From Burkholderiales bacterium (GTDB taxonomy: Bacteria; Pseudomonadota; Gammaproteobacteria; Burkholderiales; SHXO01): a stretch of 34,507 bases of DNA. Below the pieces are notes generated by a model. That model was not told the origin of the DNA, did no database searches, and was given only the letters and a program-made list of their open reading frames with translations. The position numbers and the translations under genes were made by a program. Of this stretch, positions 14,660 through 22,774 are shown one piece after another; the first letter of the stretch is position 1, and each line of letters opens with the position of its first letter. Location: NCBI GenBank assembly GCA_020854105.1, contig JADZGB010000004.1:1-34507 (forward strand). Reading direction: 5' to 3'.

Positions 14660-15280
14660 ATGGCAGCCGCGTACAAGCGCGCAGGCCGGTCCGGGCATCC
14701 CCTGCTGACCGGAATGAGCATCGGGCTGCTGCTCGGGCTGGCGCTGGCCCTGGCCGTGGCGGTGTACCTGTATCGCGCCAATCCGTTCCTGCAGGGCGGG
14801 CAAGCGCCTGCACCGAAGAGCGCGCCCAGCCCCGAGAAACCGAAGCTGCCCCCGGTGGGCATGCCGACCGGCCAGCTGCCGCCCGCGCCGCCGCCGCTCG
14901 CCGGCCGCGCAGCCGTGCCGCAACACGGCCACGACCCCCTGGACATGCTGCCGCATCCTGCAGCGCAGCGACCCGGGCGCGAATCCCCCACCGCGCTGTC
15001 CAGGCCGGTCTACTTTCTGCAGGCCGGATCGTTCCAGCGTGCGGAAGATGCTGACAACCTGAAGGCGCAACTCGCGTTATCGGGATTGGAGGCGACCATC
15101 GTCACCGCGAACGTGGGCGACAGGGGCGTGTGGCACCGGGTGCGCCTGGGTCCGTACCTCGATCAGGGATCGCTGCAGAGTGCCCGCGCGCTGTTGCGCG
15201 ACAATCGCATCGAATCGACGGTCATCACGGTGAACGAGGAGCAGCTGCGCAGACCGGCGCAGGGTGCACCGCATCCCTAA
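14660..15280 (+). CDS. SPOR-domain membrane protein (FtsN-like)
   Basis: Predicted bitopic inner-membrane protein with a periplasmic SPOR domain, a fold that binds glycan strands lacking stem peptides at division sites. In the 206 residues, a short basic cytoplasmic tail is followed by one membrane helix (about 15-38), a proline/alanine-rich linker (about 45-110) and a SPOR domain (about 116-197, starting PVYFLQAGSF). The layout resembles FtsN, and a gene of this type next to argS is common in proteobacteria. Sequence alone does not prove it is FtsN. AGGG at 14649-14652 precedes the ATG by 7 nt. Two dsbA-like genes follow directly. Confidence 0.85.
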   Translation: MAAAYKRAGRSGHPLLTGMSIGLLLGLALALAVAVYLYRANPFLQGGQAPAPKSAPSPEKPKLPPVGMPTGQLPPAPPPLAGRAAVPQHGHDPLDMLPHPAAQRPGRESPTALSRPVYFLQAGSFQRAEDADNLKAQLALSGLEATIVTANVGDRGVWHRVRLGPYLDQGSLQSARALLRDNRIESTVITVNEEQLRRPAQGAPHP

Positions 15281-15283
15281 CGA

Positions 15284-15290
15284 AGAGGAG
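15284..15290 (+). promoter_or_regulatory. Ribosome binding site that fixes the dsbA start
   Basis: AGAGGAG lies 5 nt before the ATG at 15296. A GTG at 15290 is in frame but lies within this site, so the ATG is preferred. Confidence 0.7.
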
Positions 15291-15295
15291 TGGAC

Positions 15296-15964
15296 ATGCA
15301 ATTGAGCAAATTCGTCGCTGCAGCCTGGCTGGGCGTCCTGGCGCTGCTGAGCGTGCACGCTGCCCAGGCGCAGCAGCCCGTGGCGGGCAAGGAGTACCAG
15401 GTGCTGTCCCAGCCTCGTCCGACGGATACCGGGAAGATCTTGGTGGTCGAGTTCTTCTCCTATGCCTGCCCGGCATGTGCGAATTTCGAACCGTATCTGC
15501 AGGAGTGGCTCAAGCGCAAGCCTGCAGACGTCGAGTACCGGCAGGTGCCGATGGCATTCCGCGACACCTGGGTACCGCTGGCCAAGACCTTCTTCACGCT
15601 AAAGGTCATGGGTCTGCAGGAGAAGTACCACATCAGGATCTTCGACGCGATTCACAAGCAGGGCGTGGCGCTCGACACCGATGCCCAGGTGTTCAGCTGG
15701 ATCGGTAAGCAGGGCGTGGACGTGGCGAAGTTCAAGAGCATCTACGCCTCGCCCGGAATCGACAGCAAGGTCGGTGGTGCCACGCACATGGGCCGCCAGT
15801 ATGGCATCAACGGCACGCCCGCGGTTGGCGTGAACGGCAGGTACTGGACCAGCCCGAGCCTGGTGTTCAACGCCGGAGCCAAGGACATCAAGCGCTTCTT
15901 CCAGGTGCTCGACCAGCTGGTTGCCATGGAGCGTGCGAAGGCCGGAAAGCCCGCCAAGGGCTGA
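15296..15964 (+). CDS. dsbA: Thiol:disulfide oxidoreductase, DsbA family (CPAC active site)
   Basis: Periplasmic thioredoxin-fold protein expected to introduce disulfides into exported proteins. The 222 residues begin with a Sec signal peptide (hydrophobic 7-19, probable cleavage after AQA at 25). The active site is C58-P-A-C61 in FFSYACPACANFEP. The usual DsbA sequence is CPHC, so the histidine that lowers the cysteine pKa is replaced by alanine. The cis-proline loop is NGTPAVGVNG. The gene lies 15 nt after the SPOR gene and 13 nt before a second DsbA-like gene, implying one transcript. The altered dipeptide may shift redox potential. The family assignment is secure; equivalence to E. coli DsbA is not. 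Confidence 0.88.
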   Translation: MQLSKFVAAAWLGVLALLSVHAAQAQQPVAGKEYQVLSQPRPTDTGKILVVEFFSYACPACANFEPYLQEWLKRKPADVEYRQVPMAFRDTWVPLAKTFFTLKVMGLQEKYHIRIFDAIHKQGVALDTDAQVFSWIGKQGVDVAKFKSIYASPGIDSKVGGATHMGRQYGINGTPAVGVNGRYWTSPSLVFNAGAKDIKRFFQVLDQLVAMERAKAGKPAKG

Positions 15965-15977
15965 CGCGCGCGTCGCC

Positions 15978-16628
15978 ATGCAGCGCCAGCGCCGCCGTCT
16001 GCTCCTCGCGGCCGCCGCATGGCCGCTGGCGGTGCGTGCGGCGCAACGGATCGAGCCCTTCGAGGGCGTCGATTACCGTTCCATTTCGCCGCAGCCGACC
16101 GGGAATCCGGGACGCATCGAGGTCATCGAGTTCTTCTACTACGGTTGCACGTGGTGCTACCAGGCGCAGCCGTACGTGCAGGAATGGCTGGAGCGCAAGC
16201 CGGCCGACGTGGACTTCCGCTATCAGCCAGCCATTCGCAACACCCGCTGGCTGGTGCTGACCAAGGCGTTCTTCGTCCTCCAGGCGCTGGGCGAACTGCC
16301 CCGCCTGCATCTGCCGCTGTATCGCGCCTATCACCGCGATGACGTCAACGTCGAGGACGAGGCTGTCCTCACGGGCTGGGCACTCAAGCAGGGCATCCAG
16401 CTGAAGGCCTTCGAAGGACTGCTTGCCTCCGACGAGATCATGGCCAAGGTGCAGCGTGCGCGCGAGGCGACCTATGCATACGAGGTCGAATCGACGCCCT
16501 CGATGGTGGTGGACGGGCGCTATCTCACCAGCAGCGGCATGTCGGGCGGGGTAGTGCAGATGATCGAGGTGATGGAGGCGCTGGTCGCGCAGGAGCGCGC
16601 GCAACGCCGTCCGGCGCGCAGGCCATGA
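15978..16628 (+). CDS. Second DsbA-family thiol:disulfide interchange protein (CTWC active site)
   Basis: A 216-residue periplasmic thioredoxin-fold protein, a diverged tandem copy of its neighbour. Both share the pattern EFF-Y-C--C followed by YVQEWLERKPADV/YLQEWLKRKPADV, and both have the cis-proline loop (here ESTPSMVVDG). The active site is C57-T-W-C60. The N-terminus MQRQRRRLLLAAAAWPLAVRA has an arginine cluster before the hydrophobic core, compatible with either Sec or a Tat-like route. The open frame extends upstream to 15921, but the ATG at 15978 puts the signal peptide at the N-terminus. No clear Shine-Dalgarno is seen. The stop overlaps the next ATG by 4 nt. Confidence 0.85.
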   Translation: MQRQRRRLLLAAAAWPLAVRAAQRIEPFEGVDYRSISPQPTGNPGRIEVIEFFYYGCTWCYQAQPYVQEWLERKPADVDFRYQPAIRNTRWLVLTKAFFVLQALGELPRLHLPLYRAYHRDDVNVEDEAVLTGWALKQGIQLKAFEGLLASDEIMAKVQRAREATYAYEVESTPSMVVDGRYLTSSGMSGGVVQMIEVMEALVAQERAQRRPARRP

Positions 16629-17395
16629 GCGGCACGCGCGTGCTCATCACCGGCGCATCGAGCGGGATCGGCGCGGCGCTGGCGCGGGAGTACGTGCGTC
16701 GCGATGCGCGCGTGGGACTGGTGGCGCGCCGTGCCGGCACGCTGGCCCGGCTCGCCGACGAGCTGCGTGGCAGGTGCACGTTCTATCCGGCCGACGTGCG
16801 GGACGCCGCGGGCATGCGTCAGGTCGCGGCGCGATTCATCGCGGAACACGGCGGTGCGGACGTGGTGATCGCCAATGCCGGCGTGTCCGCCGGCACACTG
16901 ACCGAGCACTTTGAGGACCATGCGGTGTTCCGCGAGATCATGGACATCAACGTGCTCGGCATGGTGCACACCTTCTCGCCCTTCCTGCCCGCCATGCGCG
17001 CGGCCGGAGCCGGGACGCTGGTGGGCATCGCCAGCGTCGCCGGCATCCGCGGACTGCCGGGCGCCGGGGCCTATTCCGCGTCCAAGAGTGCTGCCATCAC
17101 CTATCTGGAGAGCCTGCGCGTGGAATGCCACGGCAGCGGCGTGCGCGTGCTCACCATTGCGCCCGGTTACATCGCCACGCCCATGACGGCAGCCAATCCC
17201 TATCGGATGCCCTTCATCGTGCCGGCAGACACGGCCGCGCTTCGCATGGCCGATGTCATCGAGCAGGGACGTGCGTACACGGTGATTCCCTGGCAGATGG
17301 GAGTGGTCGCCCTGGGCCTGCGTGCGCTCCCGCGCTGGCTGCACGACCGCCTGTTCGCCCGTGCCAAGCGCAAGCCGAGGCGGGTGCCGGGCTGA
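16625..17395 (+). CDS. Short-chain dehydrogenase/reductase
   Basis: NAD(P)-dependent classical SDR of unknown substrate, 256 residues. The cofactor loop is TGASSGIG (9-16), NAG sits in VIANAGVSAG, and the catalytic set is S137, Y150 and K154 (GAYSASKSA). An arginine-rich position after beta-2 (LVARRAGTL) hints at NADP preference, which is inference. It overlaps the second DsbA-like gene by 4 nt (ATGA), so it is probably its translational partner. Its stop lies 4 bases from the stop of the convergent HAD gene, leaving no room for an intergenic terminator. Confidence 0.9.
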   Translation: MSGTRVLITGASSGIGAALAREYVRRDARVGLVARRAGTLARLADELRGRCTFYPADVRDAAGMRQVAARFIAEHGGADVVIANAGVSAGTLTEHFEDHAVFREIMDINVLGMVHTFSPFLPAMRAAGAGTLVGIASVAGIRGLPGAGAYSASKSAAITYLESLRVECHGSGVRVLTIAPGYIATPMTAANPYRMPFIVPADTAALRMADVIEQGRAYTVIPWQMGVVALGLRALPRWLHDRLFARAKRKPRRVPG

Positions 17396-17399
17396 TGGC

Positions 17400-18053
17400 T
17401 CAGCGCAGGGGAATGTCCAGCACCTCTTCCAGGGCGGCCAGTGCCGACGCGCTGTCGGTGACCTTGATGGTGTGCATGCCCAGCGCCCGCGCCGGCTTGA
17501 GGTTGATGCCCAGATCGTCGAGATAGACCGCCTGCTGCGGCTCGATCCGCAGAGTCTCCAGGGCGAGGCGGTAGAACTGCGGATCGGGCTTGCGCACACC
17601 GACCTTGCGCGACTCGATCACCACGTCGAACATCGCCAGCACCTGCGCCACCTCGGCCGCGCGCTGGTCGCTGGTGGGCAGCCCGTGGCCGCTGCCTGCG
17701 TTGACGTTGTTGGTCAGGCAGGCATTGCGATAGACGCTGGCGCAACGGCGCAGCGCCTGCACCATCTCCGGCCGGATGCGCCCGTACAACAGCTTGACCA
17801 CGTCGCGTCCGTGCACCGCGTGTCCTGCGATGCGCGCCTCCTCGGCAAACGCACGGTCGAACTCGTCCAGGCCGATCTCGCTGCGCTCGAAACGCGCCCA
17901 CGCGTTCGCGTCGGGATCGCGCGCGTTGAGCGAGCGGATGAAGTCTCGCGGCAGCCCGTGCGCGCGCTCGTAGTCGCGGAAGGCGTCGAAGGGACTGTCG
18001 GTCAGCACGCCGCCGAAGTCCCACAGCACGGCGCGGATGGTCTCGTTGGTCAA
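17400..18053 (-). CDS. HAD-superfamily hydrolase-like protein
   Basis: A 217-residue HAD-IA type phosphatase-like protein. Motif I is WDFGGVLTD (11-19). It retains the nucleophile D12, but the second aspartate of the usual DxD is glycine (D-F-G), as recalled for the N-terminal domains of epoxide-hydrolase/ACAD10-type proteins. Motif II is in LTNNVNAG, the motif III lysine in RKPDPQFY, and motif IV is LDD in AVYLDDLGINL. Loss of the general acid/base aspartate suggests altered or weak phosphatase activity. The start is a TTG placed 12 nt after the TPR gene stop, with no clear Shine-Dalgarno. No ATG or GTG is available upstream before the in-frame stop, and any later one would remove motif I. 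It is the last gene of the parA-TPR-HAD unit. Confidence 0.8.
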   Translation of the reverse strand: MTNETIRAVLWDFGGVLTDSPFDAFRDYERAHGLPRDFIRSLNARDPDANAWARFERSEIGLDEFDRAFAEEARIAGHAVHGRDVVKLLYGRIRPEMVQALRRCASVYRNACLTNNVNAGSGHGLPTSDQRAAEVAQVLAMFDVVIESRKVGVRKPDPQFYRLALETLRIEPQQAVYLDDLGINLKPARALGMHTIKVTDSASALAALEEVLDIPLR

Positions 18054-18065
18054 TTGGCCGGGCTG

Positions 18066-18521
18066 CTATTTCTTCGCCTTGTACTCGTCCACCGCCCGCT
18101 TGAGGTCCTTGTATTCCTCGCAGGGGATGGGCGTGCACAGCTTCTGCAACTCGGCCAGGTGCCCCTCTGCCTTGCCCAGGTCGTCCACCATCAGGTAGGC
18201 CTCACCGATGTATTCGTGCGCGTACCTGTTGCGCGGATCGAGCCTGAGCGCCTCGCCGTACGCGGCGAATGCCGCGTCCATGTTGCCCAGGTTGCGATTG
18301 GCGTAGCCGAGCCAGTTGTGCACGTCGGCGTTGTTCGGTTCCGCTGCCGCCGCCTTGCTCAGGTGATCCACCGCGGCCTTCCAGTCCTGCTTGTCGATCG
18401 CCGTGCGGCCGGCCTTCAGGTCGGCATTGTCGCTGGCCTGCACGTCGGTATCGCCCAGATTCGCCTGTGCGAGTCCCGTATACAGCGCAAGCAGCAGGGC
18501 AAGAATGTACGTGTGCTTCAT
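18066..18521 (-). CDS. Exported tetratricopeptide-repeat protein
   Basis: A 151-residue secreted protein of unknown partner. The signal peptide is residues 1-20 (hydrophobic LALLLALYTGLAQA). It is followed by a region with at least two TPR units (about residues 40-125), seen as the spacing of WLGYANRNLGNMDAAFAAY and YIGEAYLMVDDLGKAE, then a charged C-terminus ending KAKK. Two cysteines (in LCTPIPCEE) could form a disulfide in the periplasm. GAGAGG just upstream (about 18528-18533) overlaps the end of the ParA gene, and the start lies 10 nt past its stop, so the genes are co-transcribed. Confidence 0.8.
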   Translation of the reverse strand: MKHTYILALLLALYTGLAQANLGDTDVQASDNADLKAGRTAIDKQDWKAAVDHLSKAAAAEPNNADVHNWLGYANRNLGNMDAAFAAYGEALRLDPRNRYAHEYIGEAYLMVDDLGKAEGHLAELQKLCTPIPCEEYKDLKRAVDEYKAKK

Positions 18522-18531
18522 GTCCGCCTCT

Positions 18532-19317
18532 CTACGTCGGGGTCCGATCCGCCACCACCGCGCCGAAGAACCCCGCGCTCTCCAGCTCCTCGGTGAGGGC
18601 GCGGTAGTCCTGCGCTCCCTGGCTCGACGAGGAGAAGGCGAAGATGTCCTTGCCGTGCATGGGACTCTCCGCGAGAGCGACGTTCTCCTTGATGACGGTC
18701 CTGCACAACCGCTCGCCGAAGCGCTGCTGCAGCGTGCGGTGGATTTCGGCAGTCAGCCGTCTGCGCGCGTCGAAGCGCGTGATTACCACACGCCGCTCGA
18801 AGCGCTTGCCCAACCGCGTCTCGAGCACGTCCAGCGCGGCGGTGAGCTTGTTCGCGCCCTCCAGCGACAGGTAATCCGCCGCGACCGGCATCAGTACACG
18901 CTCGGCAGCGAGCAGCGCGTTCAACGATAGCACGCCCAGCGCCGGCGAGCAGTCGAGCAGCACGGGCCGCGCCATCGACAGAGCCTGCAGGCCCTCCGCG
19001 AGCCGGCGCGAAATGGTCATGTCGTTGCCATGCAGCGCCTCGATCTTGGACAGATCGAAGGAGCCCGGGATCAGGTCCACGCCCGAGGGATGCCTGCGGA
19101 CCAGGTCCGCCAGCGGCCTGCCGTCCTTGAAGAAGGCGTACAGGCTGGCCTCGCGCGGCACGTTGCGAAGCCCCATGGCGAGCGTCAGGCTGGCCTGGGG
19201 ATCGAGATCGATGACGAGGGGATGGCGCTCCCGCGCGCTCAGCGCGGCGGCGATGTTGAGGGTGGTGGTGGTCTTGCCGACCCCGCCCTTCTGATTGAAG
19301 ACGGCGGCGATGCTCAT
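18532..19317 (-). CDS. ParA/Soj-family ATPase without a ParB partner
   Basis: A 261-residue deviant Walker A ATPase of the type that dimerises on ATP and moves cargo or chromosomes over the nucleoid. It shows KGGVGKT (10-16, signature lysine K10), IDLDPQASLT, and the switch region LLDCSPALG. There is no N-terminal winged-helix domain, as in chromosomal Soj. No ParB and no parS-like site were seen nearby; the next genes encode a secreted TPR protein and a HAD protein. It lies 111 bases downstream of glmS, and no convincing promoter was found, so read-through from glmS is possible. Its cargo is unknown. Confidence 0.88.
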   Translation of the reverse strand: MSIAAVFNQKGGVGKTTTTLNIAAALSARERHPLVIDLDPQASLTLAMGLRNVPREASLYAFFKDGRPLADLVRRHPSGVDLIPGSFDLSKIEALHGNDMTISRRLAEGLQALSMARPVLLDCSPALGVLSLNALLAAERVLMPVAADYLSLEGANKLTAALDVLETRLGKRFERRVVITRFDARRRLTAEIHRTLQQRFGERLCRTVIKENVALAESPMHGKDIFAFSSSSQGAQDYRALTEELESAGFFGAVVADRTPT

Positions 19318-19397
19318 CGTCGCGTCGCGGCACGATGCCCGGCGGGCAGACCGCTGCCGATGATCCGGGCGCAGGCGTGCGCGATGGGGCGGAAGGC

Positions 19398-19417
19398 GGC
19401 GGACCCGCGAGTCCGCC
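19398..19417 (-). terminator. Hairpin between glmS and the ParA gene
   Basis: Arms GGCGGAC and GTCCGCC (7 bp, 6-nt loop) lie 11 bases past the glmS stop. There is no T-run on the - strand, so it may only attenuate or protect the glmS message rather than stop transcription. Confidence 0.4.
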
Positions 19418-19428
19418 GAGGCGACTGC

Positions 19429-21258
19429 TTATTCCACCGTGACCGATTTCGCCAGGTTTCGCGGCTTGTCCACATCCGTGCCTCGTGCAAGCGCCGCATG
19501 ATAGGCCAAAAGCTGCAGCGGCACCACGTGGAGAATGGGGCTGACGTAGCCGCGATTCTCGGGCAGGCGCAGGATGTGGACGCCCTCGGATTCGGGAACG
19601 TGACTGTCGGCGTCGGCGAAGACGTACAGCACGCCGCCGCGTGCCCGCACTTCCTGCAGGTTGGACTTGAGCTTCTCCAGGAGCACGTCGTTGGGAGCGA
19701 TCGCTACCACCGGCATGTCGTTGTCCACCAGCGCGAGCGGGCCGTGCTTGAGCTCACCGGCCGGATAGGCCTCGGCGTGGATGTAGGAGATCTCCTTGAG
19801 CTTGAGCGCACCTTCCAGCGCGATCGGGTAGTGCACGCCGCGCCCGAGGAACAGCGCGTGCTGCTTGCCGGAGAAGTGCCCGGCCCAGCGCGCGATCGCC
19901 GGTTCCAGTTCCAGCACGTTGTTGATCGCCGCCGGCAGATGGCGCAGCGCCGTAAGGTGCTCGCGCTCGCCCTGCTCGTCCAGTCGCCCGCGCAGCTTGG
20001 CCAGCACCAGCGTGAGCAGGAACAGTGCGGCGAGCTGGGTGGTGAATGCCTTGGTGGAGGCGACGCCGATCTCGGGTCCTGCGCGGGTCAGGAAGCGCAG
20101 CGCGGTGTTGCGCACCAGCGCGCTCTCGGGCACGTTGCAGATCGCCAGCGTGCGTAGCTGGCCGAGAGACCTGGCGTGATGGAGCGCGGCGATGGTGTCG
20201 GCGGTTTCCCCCGATTGCGAGATGACGATGATCAGCGCATTCGGATTGGGTACCGTGGTACGGTAGCGGTACTCGCTGGCGATCTCCACGTTGCATGCGA
20301 GCCCCGCCACCGATTCGAGCCAGTAGCGCGCCACCATGCCGGCGTGATAGCTGGTGCCGCAGGCGATGATGGTGACGGCGTCGACCTCGTTCAGCACCTG
20401 CCGTGCATCGGCCCCGAACAGTTCCGGCACCACCGTGCTCGCGCCGGTGACCATCTCCAGCGTGGCGGCCACGGCACCGGGCTGCTCGTAGATCTCCTTC
20501 TGCATGTAGTGGCGGTAGGGTCCGAGTTCCACCGCATCGGCCGACAGCGTGCTTTCATGGACCGGCCGGCGCACTTCCTTGCCGCTGCCGTCGATGATGC
20601 GGTAGCTGTCGAGGTTCAGGTCCACCACGTCGCCTTCCTCGAGATAGACGATGCGACGGGTCACCTGCAGCAGGGCCGAGGCGTCGGAGGCGCAGAAGTT
20701 CTCGCCCTCGCCGAGCCCGAGCAGCAGCGGCGCGCCCTTGCGCGCCACCACCATGCGTTTTGGATCCTTCTGCGACACCACCGCGATGGCGTAGGCGCCG
20801 ACGAGCTCGGCCACGGCTCGGTGCGTGGCCAGGCACAGGTCGTCGGTGGCCTTGTAGTGGTAGTGCACGAGATGGGCCACGACTTCGGTGTCGGTGTCGG
20901 AGACGAACGCGTAGCCCAGGCCGGACAGGCGCTCGCGCATCGCCTCGTGGTTCTCGATGATGCCGTTGTGGACCACGGCCAGACCGTCGTCGCTCACGTG
21001 CGGATGGGCATTGCGCTCGCTGGGGGCGCCGTGCGTGGCCCAGCGCGTGTGCGCGATGCCGAGGTTGCCGCTGACGCGCCGCTCGCTCGCCATCTGCGCG
21101 AGCGAGGCCACGCGTCCGACGCTGCGCACGCGGTGCAGGCTGCCGTTCACCACGGCGATGCCGGCCGAGTCGTAGCCCCGGTACTCCAGCTTGCGCAGGC
21201 CTTCGAGGAGGATGGGAACTACGTCCCGCTTGGCGATGGCACCGACGATTCCGCACAT
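19429..21258 (-). CDS. glmS: Glutamine--fructose-6-phosphate aminotransferase (isomerizing)
   Basis: Makes glucosamine 6-phosphate from fructose 6-phosphate and glutamine, the entry step to UDP-GlcNAc. The 609 residues equal the E. coli length. C2 in MCGIVGA becomes the N-terminal nucleophile of the glutaminase domain (about 1-240). Two SIS domains follow, with [11 protein letters not shown] and [11 protein letters not shown], and the C-terminus ends [13 protein letters not shown] as in known GlmS. AGGA about 10 nt upstream serves as ribosome site. glmU lies 51 bases upstream on the same strand, a common proteobacterial pairing. No glmS ribozyme-like structure was seen in this short gap. Confidence 0.98.
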   Translation of the reverse strand: MCGIVGAIAKRDVVPILLEGLRKLEYRGYDSAGIAVVNGSLHRVRSVGRVASLAQMASERRVSGNLGIAHTRWATHGAPSERNAHPHVSDDGLAVVHNGIIENHEAMRERLSGLGYAFVSDTDTEVVAHLVHYHYKATDDLCLATHRAVAELVGAYAIAVVSQKDPKRMVVARKGAPLLLGLGEGENFCASDASALLQVTRRIVYLEEGDVVDLNLDSYRIIDGSGKEVRRPVHESTLSADAVELGPYRHYMQKEIYEQPGAVAATLEMVTGASTVVPELFGADARQVLNEVDAVTIIACGTSYHAGMVARYWLESVAGLACNVEIASEYRYRTTVPNPNALIIVISQSGETADTIAALHHARSLGQLRTLAICNVPESALVRNTALRFLTRAGPEIGVASTKAFTTQLAALFLLTLVLAKLRGRLDEQGEREHLTALRHLPAAINNVLELEPAIARWAGHFSGKQHALFLGRGVHYPIALEGALKLKEISYIHAEAYPAGELKHGPLALVDNDMPVVAIAPNDVLLEKLKSNLQEVRARGGVLYVFADADSHVPESEGVHILRLPENRGYVSPILHVVPLQLLAYHAALARGTDVDKPRNLAKSVTVE

Positions 21259-21309
21259 GATGTACTCGTCCTGTACTGGTGATGCGTGGAGCGCACGTCC
21301 GCTGCGAAG

Positions 21310-22680
21310 TTACTTTCCGGGAGACGCCTTGACCGGCCGCTTCCAGTCGGCGATGGTGGTCTGCCGTCCGCGCGCCACCGTGAGCTGCTCCGGCGGCGCT
21401 TCCTGCGTCACCGTGCTGCCGGCACCGATCGTCGCGTTGCGCCCGATGGTCACCGGCGCGACCAGCGCGCTATTCGATCCGATGAAGGCGCCGTCTTCGA
21501 TCACGGTCCGGTACTTGTTGGCGCCGTCGTAGTTGCAGGTGATGGTGCCGGCGCCGATGTTGACGTCCTTCCCGATCACCGCGTCACCCAGATAGGTCAG
21601 GTGATTGGCCTTCGATCCCTGACCGATCGAGGAATTCTTCACCTCGACGAAGTTGCCCACGTGCGCCTGCGCGCCGAGGTCGGCACCTGGCCGCAGGCGC
21701 GCATACGGTCCGACCCGGCAGTCGTGGCCGATGCGCGCGCCTTCCAGATGGCTGAAGGGCGCGATGTGGGTTCCGCCCTCGATGATGCAGTCCCGGATCA
21801 CGCAGTAGGCCCCGATCCGGCAGTCCGCTCCGATCGTCACCTGGCCCTCGAACACGCAGCCGACGTCGATGGTCACGTCCTGCCCGCAGATCAGCTCGCC
21901 GCGCAGGTCGAAGCGCGCGGGGTCGGCGAGGGTGACTCCCGCCGACATCAGCGCGCGCGCACGGTTGATCTGGTGCACGCGTTCCAGTTCCGCCAGCTGT
22001 TCGCGGCTGTTCACGCCCTGGATCTCCCAGGTCGCGCCGACGCCTTCGGTGACCACCGCAATGCCATCCGCGATCGCCATCGGCACCACGCCGGTGAGAT
22101 AGTACTCGCGCTGGGCATTGTCGTTGGTCAGGCGGCCGAGCCAGTCCCGCAGCGCCGTGTTAGGGGCGGCAATGATGCCGGTGTTGATCTCGCGCACGCC
22201 CTTCTGCTCCGCAGTCGCGTCCTTCTCCTCCACGATGCGCACGACATTGCCCGACGCATCCCTGATGATGCGGCCATATCCCGCGGGATCGGGCAGGATC
22301 GCGGTGAGCAGGCACAGCGCCCCCTCATGCGAGAGCACGCGCGTCAGCGTCTCGGGCCGGATCAGGGGCACGTCTCCATAGAGCACGAGCGTCGAGCCCT
22401 CGTGGGGCAGATGCGGCAGTGCCTGCTGCAACGCATGTCCCGTACCCAGTTGCGGCTCCTGCAGCGCGAAACGGATGCCGCGGCCGGCGAAGCTCCCGGG
22501 CACGGCGTCGCCGCCGTGTCCGTACACCACCACCAGTCGCCCGGCGGAGACGGCCGCAGCGGCATCGAGCACGTGTCCCAGCATCGGCTTGCCGGCAATC
22601 GCGTGCAGCACCTTCGGGAGGGCCGAGCGCATGCGCGTGCCTTTCCCGGCAGCCAGGACGACGACGGTGGGTGTGCTCAT
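21310..22680 (-). CDS. glmU: Bifunctional UDP-GlcNAc pyrophosphorylase / glucosamine-1-phosphate acetyltransferase
   Basis: Catalyses the last two steps to UDP-N-acetylglucosamine, for peptidoglycan and LPS. The 456 residues equal the E. coli length. The N-terminal uridyltransferase shows [18 protein letters not shown] (10-27 region). The C-terminal left-handed beta-helix shows repeated hexapeptides, with the acetyltransferase histidine H360 in [10 protein letters not shown] and the [11 protein letters not shown] loop. No good Shine-Dalgarno precedes the ATG. An extended -10 lies about 50 nt upstream. dacB ends 94 bases before it on the same strand. Confidence 0.98.
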   Translation of the reverse strand: MSTPTVVVLAAGKGTRMRSALPKVLHAIAGKPMLGHVLDAAAAVSAGRLVVVYGHGGDAVPGSFAGRGIRFALQEPQLGTGHALQQALPHLPHEGSTLVLYGDVPLIRPETLTRVLSHEGALCLLTAILPDPAGYGRIIRDASGNVVRIVEEKDATAEQKGVREINTGIIAAPNTALRDWLGRLTNDNAQREYYLTGVVPMAIADGIAVVTEGVGATWEIQGVNSREQLAELERVHQINRARALMSAGVTLADPARFDLRGELICGQDVTIDVGCVFEGQVTIGADCRIGAYCVIRDCIIEGGTHIAPFSHLEGARIGHDCRVGPYARLRPGADLGAQAHVGNFVEVKNSSIGQGSKANHLTYLGDAVIGKDVNIGAGTITCNYDGANKYRTVIEDGAFIGSNSALVAPVTIGRNATIGAGSTVTQEAPPEQLTVARGRQTTIADWKRPVKASPGK

Positions 22681-22727
22681 GGCGCGCAGGAGATCGTGGA
22701 AGTGGGATGGGTGTTGGCGGGGCGCGA

Positions 22728-22736
22728 ATTATCGCA
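22728..22736 (-). promoter_or_regulatory. Extended -10 element before glmU
   Basis: Read on the - strand this is TGCGATAAT, an extended -10 with 5 of 6 matches in the hexamer. The -35 region is not consensus. The predicted leader is about 40 nt. It would allow glmU-glmS expression independent of dacB. Confidence 0.45.
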
Positions 22737-22774
22737 CGGCGCTTCGTGCGTCGAGACCGCAGCGCGAAGCTGCC

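Noticed and set aside
13072..14991. 639-codon - strand frame across argS
   Set aside because: Antisense to argS; no protein features.
21259..21309. Possible glmS ribozyme upstream of glmS
   Set aside because: Only 51 bases separate glmU and glmS and no ribozyme fold was seen; the ribozyme belongs to Gram-positive bacteria.
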